A stretch of 64,000 bases of DNA from Hormiphora californensis (taxonomy: Eukaryota; Ctenophora; Tentaculata; Cydippida; Pleurobrachiidae), in contig CM035356.1 of NCBI GenBank assembly GCA_020137815.1, positions 5,924,145-5,988,144 of the forward strand. The letters run 5' to 3'. This document shows positions 1 through 10,460 of this stretch, in pieces. The stretch's first letter is position 1; each line of letters starts with the position of its first letter. The translations under genes were made by a program, and so were the position numbers. The notes under the pieces were generated by a model. The model did not search any database, had not been told where the DNA came from, and saw only the letters and a program-made list of their open reading frames with translations.

Positions 1-149
1 ATTGTATTGTCAACTTGATTCAGCCGGGGCAAGATACTAGAGGAAGTCCGATCCGTTGTCCAGGAATCAGGATAAGCTTGGTGTGAGTCTTGGTACCATT
101 TCTACCTGTTCACTCAAGCTTCTACCGTATGTTTTCCAGGACCAGTATT

Positions 150-266
150 CTACCGTTTAGTTGTCCTTCTGATAAGCTTCTTGTAAGGTTCCCGCTTAAA
201 CCCAGAAACACCAGCAGAGCTCTTGTGAATGTACGAGTAGAGCCGTTCGTCTGCATAGGAGACTTC
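150..266 (-). other. possible orphan terminal exon
   Basis: A consensus acceptor (CTATTCCCCAG) precedes an open stretch of 38 codons that ends in TAG. The translation is polar and basic (KREPYKKLIRRTTKR at the end) and looks protein-like, but I do not recognise it. It could be an alternative last exon of the pseudouridine synthase gene upstream, but the phase of that gene's exon ending at 612 does not match this frame. A gene entering from beyond position 1 is also possible. Weak call. Confidence 0.2.
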
Positions 267-336
267 CTGGGGAATAGGTGAGGGTTTTATTTGAGAAGTG
301 GGAACCCGTTCAGTCAACCGGAAAGACCGCCCCAGC

Positions 337-354
337 GGGGGGGGGGGGGGGGGG
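337..354. repeat. poly-G tract
   Basis: An 18-base G run. A similar run lies at 1920-1937, inside an intron of the neighbouring gene. Such runs recur through the window (22386, 35157, 50560). Confidence 0.9.
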
Positions 355-607
355 TGTCTCTTCAACACATATACCCACCTCTAGTTGTTCCTTAGACTCA
401 GGTACAGTGGCATTAATCTTCTCAAAACTGTCTTTAGCGTTCACTCTGTCAGAAATTACAATGTGTTAGCACGATAATAGAAGGGAGTTTTATTCCATTC
501 GAAAAATTCTATCGAATGATTTCTATCGGATAGATCGTCAAATATTCAACAATATTCTTCAGTCTTTTATTCTGAATATCTCAACGATCATACATGCAAA
601 TTATTTC

Positions 608-3600
608 TTACCCTGTCAATTTCTGTAGATACTTTTCATCCTTTGTGTCAAGGATCTTGGACCTTGTCTCAGAGTGGTTGCGGTTCTGTGTATACGTTTC
701 CACCCGCATCAGGGTACCTGGATGGGGGGATATTTCAGATTTAGGTGGAGTAGGAACAATGAACATTCCGCGGTACGATCGAGGCAGCATGAATAACGGT
801 TGACAAATTATTTAGAGTTATAGACTAGTCTTTGAACTGCTCCTTTTAGTGAATTTACTCAGATTCTTAGAGCCCTTGTACTTACTCAGAAAGTGAGTTG
901 GGAGGGGTGCCTCAACAACAAGATCGCTGGAACCCTTGTACTCAGGTAAGAGGACTTTGTGAGAGTGGAGGTGCAGAGGGTTCCAGAATCCCATATCTCG
1001 GTCCAATACACGGGCTGCCATGGGGTTACGGAGGAGGGCAGACCTGTAAGAGAGAGAGAGAGAGAGAGTTTGTTACTTTAACTAAGAGAGAGAAAGAGCG
1101 TGAGAGATAGCTGTAAAAGTAACAAGACGTGCAGTATTGGTCAGCTAGGAGAGTTTGTTAGAGAACAACGACTATAAATCTGGCGTGGGAGGACTGAGTA
1201 TAGTATTTCACGGATCATTGTGTTCCCCAGATCATTGTTCACTAGTTCTTAGTAGCCCAATTAGTAGCTCATTAAATGTTCCTAACATTATTATTACCTG
1301 CCATACTTCGCGTCCCCGAATATTGGTGTCTGGAGGACGTTAGCACAGTGAACCTTGAGTTGGTGCTTGGACCCCGTTATTGGCTGTAACTCTACCATTG
1401 ATAGAGCATCCAAGTAGGTTTTTAGTACCTGAATAAACGCCATTTAGGGAGTTGAAAAGAAGGGGGAATATTATTCTGAAAAGAATATATATTTTGCTGC
1501 TAAAAGGTCAACCTTGTGACTTAAAAAAAGGTTTTAAAACTGCACGTGAGAGAGAGCAATACCAATATAATCGATTGAAGCTGAGGAAGTGGTGGGTTTA
1601 ACAAATGACATCAATAATGCATCCCTCCATATAACACAGGGAGGTCCATCAATTATGAGTAAGGGGGCAACTGGAGTCAGTCGTAGTTCCAAAAAGGTGA
1701 TAGATACTAGATGGTGAAGGGTATTTTGTAACCATATATAGCCCCTATAATACCGGGGGAGGGGTGTGGGGTCAGGATATAAATGGTTCCTCTCTTTGTA
1801 CCTTGTATCGTGTCAGGGTGTTCTTTGTGTTGATGCTCTGGTTCTTGGTCATACCCATTATCCACCTGAAATATAATAGTAGTGAGATTATAGTGAGAGT
1901 GGTGAAAGTTGAGAATAGTGGGGGGGGGGGGGGGGGGAATGGTGCCTATAGTTTAGTGAGGTGATGGAACCAAGGAACCCCTTTTCAGAAAAAAGGGGGT
2001 CCGGGGTTTCTTGTGTCACCTCACAGCCCCCCAGAAGAACTAAAAACATTACAAAAGGTACAAGTCACTCACTTTCCATTCCTCTGAACATATCCAATTG
2101 ATCCCCCAACTTGTCCTTGTTGCGGTGACGGTACTCCGATACATAACGCAAGATAACTCTTGAGAATCTGAAAAGAATTAACATGTACAATTTACAGTTT
2201 TGCAACGAGATTTCCACGAGGAAGTTACTCTACAAAACCCTCCCTTTTCTCTATTATTATATAGTGTGCTTGTTTGTAAAAGATATTTGGGCGAGTGCCT
2301 TAGGTGTTTTCGCTAGGCGGGAAAATTTGTCCGTTATTCAGTCAACTGTTGGAATCTAAGTCAATATTTTATCGATATAATTTCATTGGGGAACGAGGAG
2401 GCGTTAAAGAGTCAAATTTAACCCAGTCTTACAGGTGTTACACGGGCGATTTGTGGGGAATTTTGTAACTATAATAATGGGATGAAAAAGAGAGAAGGAT
2501 AGAGAAATAGAAAAGGTATTGTAACATATATGCTTTCCTTCTGCATGTTCCATAAATAGGCGTCAACTGATAGTAAAGTGTTGATATATTTGGAAAAGAA
2601 ATATTTCTACAATATATTAGCTCTCTCTACAAATGTTTTATACGGACCCAGGAACCGACCGACACAAGTAAACAACCAATCAGAACTCGTTATTTAGGTC
2701 ACGTGACTGGTTATCAGCCAATCAGGGACCAGTATTTCCTGATTCGGTTCCTATACGGACCTTTTGGTGCCGGAGAAGGGAAGCAAGATACTGGGCCATT
2801 TCTCGATCACGGGCAAACAGGATAGCACCTGAAGCGAACATGGAGATTATATATGTATTCCAAATTATAGAACCTTGTTCGGTGTTGCCTTGGCTCAACG
2901 AGCTGTCTCACTTTGGGTACGGTGTCCCCTCTCTTCTTGGGAAGGGGGTAGGGTATCGCTCACTCGCCCCCATCCCGAATTAAACGTAGCGCGTGAGACA
3001 ACATGAGAGAGAGAGACAGCGCAGGACGATAGAAGAAAGAGGGGATATCATACCCAATGTCTCACTGCGCCCCCAGGTTTTGAACAAAACAAGTTCGGTG
3101 GGCACTGTCAGAGCATTGCCCTGACAGAGTGGGCATGGCTGGTATACTTGTGTAGCTCACACCGCATTTCTGTGATATATGATGGTTTGGTAGATCAAAG
3201 CAGGTATATTGGGGGGGGGGGGTATTGAGTAATTCACACTGCGTTTCTGTGAGGGTTTGGCAGGTATTGTGTGAAAAATAATGAGTTATACCTGTGGTAT
3301 CTTTGTCAAGACGATGAACGGGGAAGATTGGTAACAACCCGATTTCCTCGAACTGCTGTATTAGAGATTTACCAGCCTTGGGTCCTGCAGGGGCAGAGGG
3401 GTAGTTAGGTCTCCTGGGGGTAGTTAGGAAAAGGGGATAGAGGGGTAGTTAGGAACTGGGGGGGGGGGGGGGTAGTTAGGTCTCCTGGGGGTAGAGAGGA
3501 ACTAATCATCATTTATCGACTTGGTAGAGTAAACTAGAAACAAAAAATGGAACAGTACTAATTATTTACCTCCAGTGTACAGCCCGACGGACTGGGTTTA

Positions 3601-3678
3601 TTGTAAACCACGATCCGTTCATCATCGTATAGAACCCTACTCTGTATATTGTCAGAGTCAACAGGGGTCCTGATTCCA
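608..3678 (-). CDS. RluA-family pseudouridine synthase (RPUSD-like)
   Basis: Converts specific uridines in RNA to pseudouridine; animal RluA proteins of this type (RPUSD3/4) act on mitochondrial RNAs. Exons in transcript order: 3570-3678, 3292-3384, 2761-2828, 2073-2167, 1802-1865, 1298-1428, 886-1043, 608-717. The catalytic motif HRLDKDTTG, containing the nucleophilic Asp, ends the second exon. Other family marks are VLYDDERIVVYNKP near the start, ILKSYLALCIGVP, the RNA-binding segment PITGSKHQLKVHC with IFGDAKYGR, and a C-terminal PLHLHSHK...EAPLP. From the HRLD exon onward all splice phases agree. The stop TAA is at 608-610. About 275 residues are seen. The junction between the first two listed exons does not keep phase (0 to 1), so a small exon is missing there or one border is wrong. 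The start codon and N-terminus were not found. RPUSD3 and RPUSD4 cannot be separated by eye. Confidence 0.85.
2649..2753. mobile_element. hAT-like MITE, about 105 bp
   Basis: Short inverted termini (AGGAACCGA / TCGGTTCCT) flanked by the direct repeat ATACGGAC(C) at 2640-2648 and 2753-2761, an 8-9 bp target duplication. The interior holds two CCAAT motifs and a GTCACGTGAC palindrome. A second copy lies at 54060-54168. No coding capacity. Confidence 0.8.
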
Positions 3679-3758
3679 CTGCTAGCAAACCTTCTGGTAC
3701 AGCACCGGGTGCCTCAGAAGGGTTCTTACGGTTGAATTCATGCTATAGAGATGATAAT

Positions 3759-3760
<2 letters not shown>

Positions 3761-3812
<52 letters not shown>
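3761..3812. repeat. (GA)n microsatellite
   Basis: An uninterrupted GA dinucleotide run of about 52 bp upstream of the last supported exon of the pseudouridine synthase gene. The stretch 3679-4003 otherwise holds no exon I can support. Confidence 0.95.
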
Positions 3813-3815
<3 letters not shown>

Positions 3816-4003
3816 GAACTTAAACTGTTCATACTGGTCCTGGGTGCCAGGGGGAAAGGATCTGAAGGCGAGGTGGGTAAAAACGGTTGCATGAAGTCCG
3901 ACAAATACCAAAAATAGGTTCAAAATTTTTTTTTGACAAATTACCATCGCAAAACCCAGTAATATCGTACTTTAACACACCCTCACACATTTCTGCCCTC
4001 GTA

Positions 4004-4174
4004 CAGTCGGACCCCGATTTAGGGGCCCCCGATTTAGTGGCACCCCGATTTAGGGACAGGATTTTTTCCCCCGATATAGGAAATTAACCTTATTTGACCC
4101 CGATTTAGTGGACACCCCGATTTAGTGGACAAGAGCCTCTCCCCCGAGGGTGTCCCTAAATCGGGGTCCGACTG
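4004..4174. mobile_element. pogo/Tigger-like MITE, 171 bp
   Basis: Inverted termini starting CAGTCGGACCCCGATTTA, flanked by TA at 4002-4003 and 4175-4176. CAGTC-type ends with a TA target are typical of pogo/Tigger elements (Tc1/mariner superfamily). The interior repeats CCCCGATTTAG. Related copies are at 7682, 11849, 23139, 47808-48547 and 63400-63444. Confidence 0.8.
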
Positions 4175-4255
4175 TATTACTAACATCGCAACAGTGAGCA
4201 GGTAGAAAGACAAAGACTTCCAAGCAGTTTATCACAATACTTAATATATATTTCT

Positions 4256-5699
4256 TCACTTGAGCCACAGTTTCAAACGAAATGCATCGACTCCATTAAG
4301 ATAGTATTTCATCAGCCGTTTGTCACGGACAAATCCTAACTGTTCGTAGAGATTTAGAGCTGCTTGATTCGTGATTTCCGTTTCTAGAACTACCTGAAAT
4401 ATAATTTAGTGAATGTTAACAGGAAGTTAACCAGTTAACTATTGTTGAAGTTAACCTGACCTGGCTAAGTTAATTGATTCAAATCCAACTGGAGCAGAAC
4501 ATCAGCCGCGGATCACTGCGCGGCTCAAAATCAGTCCCAGAGTTCGCGCGAATACTCTTGGAAGTCTTGCATGGCGCGTTACAACAACTGCTTCAAAAGC
4601 GCATGTGGCACACATTTGTCGCACACAAAATGAAAAAGTTGCAAAAACTATATTCATTAAATTAATCATTATTATTATTTATTAGTTACCTCTTCACAGT
4701 TCCGATCAATCATTGTTTGTATTGCTTTCTGAACGAGAGAAGAACCTACAAAATAAGAACATTATCAGGTGAGGAGCCTTCTTGAGTGTGAAACTTTGAT
4801 ATTTGAAAAAAGTAAAAAAAAACACCGTAACTGAATTTGTTGATGATTAAACTAACCAATTTTCTTCCTCCGGTGTGCTTTATCGACCGCCAACATCGCA
4901 ATATATCCCCTGAACCTGCCCTTTTTGTGCACATCTAATTTACACACAATAGCACCAACAACCTCGTCTTCCACAGTCGCCTAGAGAAATAATTGTTACA
5001 TTTGTAACTGAGAATATATTTGCTGTTAGAAGATAGAAGTAGAATCTCGCTTAGCGACGGGGAAAAATTGTCCAGGTCACATAACTACATATGGAGACTG
5101 GAGAGATATGAAAATATAAACATTGGCACTTTGTCCACATGGAATTCTGAGTTGTTATAACCCTCCTTTACATTTGTAAAGAAAGGGTCGAGCAAGCACC
5201 TACCATGAAACACAAAAATGGCCAATTGTGGATAAAATATCGGTAGGTGTATATGGAGTAAGGTTCACTCAAATCCTTGGTAATCAACTCAATTATCCTG
5301 GCTAGATTTGATTCATCTTTGTATTCGAGTAACTCCACTCCATGCTCCTCACATTCCAATTTTAGGAAGGACAGCTCCTCGGCAACCTAAATGGGATGGT
5401 AGTGTGGTAAAGAGGGCGTCCTAATGGAGAGGTGGGGGTTCTGTGGGGGTATAGAAGTGGTAGTAATGTGGTACTGTTTGTGAGAGGGTGACCCTCTCAA
5501 GCTGCACGAGCGCGATCATTTTAATTCATAAAACGAGAGCGATCTGTGAGGGTTCGGCAGAGCAAGGGGTGAACCTTGAATTGGACAAATTTGAGGGTTT
5601 GAGGTCATGAACATGATGTTATCTCTCATATTTTACCTTGTCATGTTGAAGTCCAAAGTCTATGGTACTACCCACAGTGTTTAGTGTCCCGTTTTTCAT
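4256..5699 (-). CDS. NAA30: N-alpha-acetyltransferase 30 (NatC catalytic subunit)
   Basis: Acetylates N-termini beginning Met-hydrophobic, as the catalytic subunit of NatC on ribosomes. Five exons: 5637-5699, 5204-5386, 4857-4980, 4690-4745, 4256-4393. All have GT-AG borders and agreeing phases and give 187 residues. The GNAT fold is recognised by [44 protein letters not shown], then [20 protein letters not shown] and the C-terminus [16 protein letters not shown]. This matches the NAA30 catalytic core nearly along its length; vertebrate NAA30 has a long N-terminal extension absent here. The start ATG at 5697-5699 gives a short MKNGTLN leader and is the only ATG available upstream of the core. 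In the acetyl-CoA loop the usual RRxGxG/A reads RRKKIG, with Lys in place of the first Gly. A 47-bp miniature element lies in the second intron. Confidence 0.93.
5151..5197. mobile_element. tiny inverted-repeat element (CTTGYTCGACCCT family)
   Basis: TTGTTATAACCCTCCTTTAC at one end is matched by its inverse GTAAAGAAAGGGTCGAGCAA at the other. It sits in NAA30 intron 2, ending only about 6 bp from the donor site. It belongs to a dispersed 40-60 bp family seen at least seven times in the window. Confidence 0.6.
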
Positions 5700-5938
5700 A
5701 ACAATCTCACATTCTAGAAATCTGCAGTGATAATTGAACTAAGATATAATTCTGGATATTAGAGAAATAGTACTTTAAATGTGAACGTTTCAGTAAAATA
5801 GTCTTCAAAACTTTACTTTTACATTGTTTATATACCATTTCAAATAAACCCTGAACTATTCTTGATACACTACCCCACACCGGTACACAGTCATTAGTCA
5901 ATAGTACACAGCCACTACCACAAAGTCACTACAACAAA

Positions 5939-6040
5939 TTGCTAGTACACTTTCAGTTGTCACTACAACTTGCTAGTACACTTTCAGTTGTCACTACAAC
6001 TTGCTAGTACACTTTCAATTGTCACTACAACTTGCTCGTA
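5939..6040. repeat. 31-bp tandem repeat, about 3.3 copies
   Basis: The unit TTGCTAGTACACTTTCAGTT continues GTCACTACAAC. Three near-identical copies start at 5939, 5970 and 6001. The last runs into the final codons and stop of the BTB gene at 6025. It fills most of the interval between that gene and NAA30; the rest, 5700-5938, shows nothing I recognise. Confidence 0.9.
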
Positions 6041-6693
6041 TGGGGATCCTTCCCCTTTCCCGTTGCTGCAGCTCTCTCCCTCTCAGCGACTCTCTTAGCC
6101 GCTAAAGCTCTCTTATGATCCTCCATCTTCCCCGCACTCCTTTTATCAAACGGCCTGGGTGGGAGCGGATCAGGAGCTGGGGTTGGAGGTATCTTGGCCA
6201 TCTCCTCCTCAGCACACTTCTTCAGCTCGCTCACTGTCAGGTTAACCCAGGTGGGTGAGTCATCTAGCTTCCGGACAAACTCCGCGGCGATCTTCCCACA
6301 CTGGTTGTCCAGGACGTAGTTCAGGCACTTGTTCGTCAACCAGGGTATATTGTAAATGTGGGCCAGGGCTAGCATGTCCTGGAGTTGGGAAAGTCGGATG
6401 AGTTTCCCAATATCTCCACTGTAGAGAGCCTGGAAAAACCTCGTGGCTGCTCCTTCATCAAAGTCTGTCATGAAGATTTCATCCTGGCCGAGGTCTGTGA
6501 AGAGGTGATCGAAAACTGGACTGTTGAGGCTTAGAATTAGGGAGTTTGCTTTTAAAGATTTCCCATTTTTCAGGTGTATGGCGATGTTTCCGTGGCAGGT
6601 ATGGCACTCATAATCAACTCCAAAATCAATACCCTCCAGTAGACCGGTTGTGCTTCGTGGTGTGCCAGTTGGTTGGTGGTTTAGCAGGCATGT
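6025..6693 (-). CDS. BTB/POZ protein, divergent array member (partial)
   Basis: A single open exon. It encodes a BTB fold: a strand-rich start around GIDFGVDYECHTC, then GKSLKANSLILSLNSPVFDHL, and a helical part TRFFQALYSGDIGKLIRLSQ...ALAHIYNIPWLTNKCLNYVL. This parallels GIDFGKEY...SLNSYVLSRNSPVLKNL in the three closer paralogues downstream. BTB proteins commonly serve as CUL3 adaptors. Differences from the paralogues: no N-terminal MATH-like half is visible, and the tail is Pro/Lys-rich and ends in the tripeptide SKL. An acceptor (CCCTCCCTGTAG) abuts the exon at 6693, but no upstream coding exon was found before the heme-oxygenase-like gene. The first codons overlap a dispersed GGTGGTTTAGCAGG motif found again near 10280, so the copy may simply be 5'-truncated. 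Confidence 0.7.
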   Translation of the reverse strand, partial: TCLLNHQPTGTPRSTTGLLEGIDFGVDYECHTCHGNIAIHLKNGKSLKANSLILSLNSPVFDHLFTDLGQDEIFMTDFDEGAATRFFQALYSGDIGKLIRLSQLQDMLALAHIYNIPWLTNKCLNYVLDNQCGKIAAEFVRKLDDSPTWVNLTVSELKKCAEEEMAKIPPTPAPDPLPPRPFDKRSAGKMEDHKRALAAKRVAERERAAATGKGKDPHTSKL

Positions 6694-6861
6694 CTACAGG
6701 GAGGGGTTAAGGGTGGTTTAGCAGGGGCATGTCTATAAGAGGGTTATAGCCTATTATAGGGTTGGTTGGTTTCAGCTGGCTAAAAACCAGTTCTTTGTGA
6801 AAGAAACAAATATAATTGTGAAATTAAAGTTCATTTTAAAAGAAAAGCTGACAAACTCTAT

Positions 6862-8197
6862 TTAAGACAAAAACATAATATAGATTAGCGCAAGAAGCAT
6901 GAAAAACAAACACACTGCGCTGACTTTCTTACAAATGCCCAACAAAACGTCCCTGCTCTCTGTGGAATAAATAACTTCTTTGATAAGCTTGTTATTCATT
7001 GCGAAGACACCTCTTTTAGCCTCGAAAATAGCCAATTTTTGATCCTCAGTAAGGTCAAGGGCATCCAATCGCTCATTGTAAAGCTTCTTCGTGGCTGCAC
7101 TACTAAATCCTTCGGGCCAGTCGAGCGCCTGATATGAAATGACGTGTAGATTCAGAGTTTTACCTATATTTCCCAACATAGCTAGAGTTAACCTTATGCA
7201 TGGGACCTAAAGTAGGATTTTTGAATTTGTCACCCTCCTTCTTGGTTGGTTGTTTTGTGTGCCTACCACTTGTGTGATGTGCATATCAAAAATCCGACTT
7301 TACCTTCACTCCAAGGGGGAAAGTTTTCTTAAGACCAAGTACTCTAACAATCATAGGCCGAAGAATGGCACCACCAGCCAGGATTGCCATCTGCATTGTT
7401 TGAAGGTATCCTATCAGAACCACCGGGTCGCCTGCCACGTCTGCCTAAAATCAGGGAAAATGGATCGCTCTTAAATATTCCGGGTTTTTTAAAGACTTTT
7501 CGATGTCTGAATGTCTCAGAAACACTGCAAATCTATCTCTCGACCATTTTAAAATATATTTCTAACCTGAATTTTCTGCTTGTATTCCTGCAACCCTGGT
7601 GATACTTCATCCTCCGGCAACTCTCCATCATAGAAATAAAGGACATCATCTTCGAATGCTGGAAAAGTAAAAGTGAATATACAGTCAGACCTCGATTTAC
7701 CGGGATGATAAACTTCCCCGATATACGAAATTGGCAGTATTTCAATTTTGACACTGATATACCGGACACATGCACCCCGATATACCGGGCAAAACCCTTT
7801 CCCCCGAGCATTTTAATTTAACAATCCATTCACGAAGTGGAGAATGATTGTTTAAAATGGTACCTTCGCTACGGAAAAGGGTGGGGAAGTACAACTGTTG
7901 TAATTCTGGACAGTCACCCCGTAGATCATCCATCATCTCCTCGATCATTTCAAAAACCTTCCAAAAACGGTACACAGCCATGCGATAGACATTTCGATCT
8001 GAAATATTGAGGGAGATCCAGAGAAAAGAGATGGAGAAGGAGAAATCGGGAGAAGTGAGAAACTGAAGTCTGGTAATATATACCAAACTCAATGCATTTT
8101 TACCTGTCAGAGCAATGCTTAGTGCCGCGTTGAAGATTTTGTCTGACTTATCATGATCATCAGATAGTTTTTTCTTGAGTTCCTCAGAAAATCCCAT
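6862..8197 (-). CDS. heme oxygenase-like membrane protein, intact copy A
   Basis: Five exons (8104-8197, 7864-7998, 7567-7658, 7304-7444, 6862-7128) join in phase to give 242 residues. The N-terminus SEELKKKLSDDHDKSDKIF matches the helix of heme oxygenase that carries the heme-ligand His; His15 here corresponds to His25 of human HO-1. LQQLYFPTLFR corresponds to the conserved YFPEELHR. DDVLYFYDGELPED and the helix ATKKLYNERLDALDLTE follow family order. The C-terminus has a hydrophobic tail anchor (VSAVCLFFMLLALIYIMFL), as in ER-bound HO-1/2. The distal helix reads QMAILAGGAIL where active enzymes have LGDLSGGQ: the GG is kept, but the Gly-Asp pair (HO-1 139-140) is replaced by Ala-Ile. Heme cleavage to biliverdin, iron and CO is therefore doubtful; heme binding or peroxidase-like activity is possible. 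It sits between BTB genes on the same strand. Confidence 0.8.
7682..7812. mobile_element. decayed pogo-like MITE in heme-oxygenase-like intron 2
   Basis: TA is followed by CAGTCAGACCTCGATTTACC, then repeated CCCCGATATACCGGG motifs and CCCCCGAGCA; the other terminus is lost. The same remnant lies in the matching intron of copies B (11849-11985) and C (23139-23245). It was therefore inserted before the array was duplicated and can serve as a clock for it. Confidence 0.65.
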
Positions 8198-8457
8198 ATT
8201 TACATTCTATATGGGAAGAGGGGACGCTTAGATCATATGGAGGCATAATGTATATATTGGACATTCAAATCGAATGATTGTAATCAGTTACCGGGGATAA
8301 TTAAAAAACATGCTTCTTTAAAAAGATTTAAAAATATACAAAATTTTAACCAATGATAGTTTTGATAATTAGTTTATAAACTTTAAAAATTATAGAAAGT
8401 GTCTTTCCACTCAATTTCAAATTCTATCATCCTCTTGACTTCTAATAGTCTCGCGTT

Positions 8458-10168
8458 TCAAAGTACCCTCTTAGTTTGAGAAAATGGTTTCTTGGTTGAA
8501 CAGGGCCAGTTTGAATCCTCGGTATTCAACCAGTGGTTCCTTGCCATTGTAGCCAAGGTCCCATCGTTTACCAGCGCCTCCTTTAGGTTTTCCGTCTCCA
8601 CCGATGTCATGAAATTACACGCGTACTCAGGGCTGATACACCGGCTCAGAGCCTCCGATAGAAAGGCCATGGTTTCCTTATCGTAGAGAGAAAAATTGAA
8701 ATTCTCCAAGATGTAATCTCGAAGTGGGAGTGAGTGACCGAGGTCCAGAAATGTGATTAGATTTTGCACGAACGTTGAGTGTAGCTCAAATTGAACAGCT
8801 AGTGCCATCAACAAATCCATTTCGGGACGTTTTGAAGTGGCTGCTAACAATCGGGGAATCTTGAATTGAAAGGCGGTTTTGTTTTCTGGAACACTCGAGA
8901 AAATATGTGTTAAGAATTTATCATCGCCAAACTTAACCGAGCAATCCAAGGCCAGCAGGGCACATTCCCAGTAACCAGTGAATTCATCCAATGATTTAGG
9001 AAGTTGTTGTTTGAAGAAAACAAGACATCCCTCCTTGGCCCAGTCAACTTTAAACACAGCCACCATCTTGAGAAAATCACCGAATACCTTGAACTCGGTG
9101 GAGTCAACCAGCTTGTCAAGCCTCCCTGTGTAACAAGCATCAACGAATATTCGGACGGATTCAGGTTCAAAATCAGAAACATCATGATCTAGCTCCCCCA
9201 CTTCCTCAATTAGATTCTTCAAGACAGGAGAGTTACGGGACAGAACATAGGAGTTCAGAGAGATGTTAGTGCTATCGCTCAGAACAAAGCTGTTGTTTCC
9301 ATGGGCAGGGAGGGACAGATACTCTTTACCAAAGTCTATCCCGGCTGGTTTTTCAATAGCCGGCGAATTCACGGAGACTGAGCTAGTTCCCGAATTTGTC
9401 GCTGCTGGTTCTTGTTCGCAGGGAGAGCTGTGCATGTGGTCTATAATGATAAAAGTTACCAAAACAGATGCTCCGCCTCCAACGCTATTTTTCGGTAGTT
9501 TGAAATCAATATACTCTCCCAGGAGTTTACATTGCTTCAGAGTTGGGTTCTGCCTCACCAGTATTAACACAGATTCATCCAAATTCTCTATTATGCCTGT
9601 TTCTGGGCTATAGCCGTTCACTTTAAACTTCAAGTGTCGAGGTCCACGCCTTTTCACTTCGACTTTCCAGCTTTTCCCGAATTTTTCAAGGAATATTTCA
9701 TTTAAAGCAGGCACACCAGTGAGGTTTATGGTTCGGCTGAAAACAACCGTGCTTTTCTCGTCCTGCATAATCTGTTGAACATGTGCCTCGCCCAAGTTAC
9801 ATTGAGTGATGACAGCAGATACGGTTATCTTTATTTCATTTTCCCCGCTATCTTTCATGAAGTTCTGCCATCCATGTCCATATCCAGATCCGTTGTATTT
9901 CTTGCCAGTATAGGTGTGATTTTTCACTCCTCTTGGTGATACCATGTTCCATCGAGAAGTCTGTACTGCAACTCCAATTCTTAGTAGCGTTAACAGGTTT
10001 AATATGAAGAGAAGCATCGATAAAGTCTTTACCACGAGTTTTACTAACACATACGCTCCAAAAGAATCCGTGAAACAGCCGCCAATCGCTGAACAATCGC
10101 TCATGATCTTCAAGCTGTCTGTTGCGTGGTATAGAGATTAAAAACTCCGCTGAAAACTGTTTTGCCAT
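8458..10168 (-). pseudogene. MATH-like/BTB gene copy B, frameshifted
   Basis: A paralogue of the intact copy at 12621-14333, at very high identity. The start ATG (10166-10168) opens MAKQFSAEFLISIPRNRQLE. Near 9915-9930 one extra base, relative to the intact copy (GGAGTGAAAAATCACACC here), throws the frame. The remaining coding sequence then continues without a stop in another frame to TAA at 8458. Order of domains: N-terminal MATH-like region, a middle segment with WKVEVKRRGPRHLKFKVNGY, a BTB domain from GIDFGKEYLSLPAHG, and a helical C-terminus ending TKKPFSQTKRVL. Unless the frameshift is an assembly error or is bypassed by splicing, this copy cannot make the full protein. Confidence 0.75.
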
Positions 10169-10460
10169 GTTCGTTCCTTTGGGTGAGTTAATAATAAGTT
10201 AGTAATTTTGTAGTTCACAACTCACGAGTTATGGGATGAGATTCAAGCGGACGATACAAGCGGACGATACAAAAGGGTTACAGGGTGGTTTAGCAGGCAT
10301 ATATATACGAGTGGGCTAACGGGTGGTTTAGCAGGGGCATGTCTTTAAGAGGGTTATAGCCTATAGGGTTGGTTGGTTTCAGCTGGCTGTTCTTTGTGAA
10401 AGAAACAAATATAATTGTGAAATTAAAGTTCATTTTAAAAGAAAAGCTGACAAACTCTAT

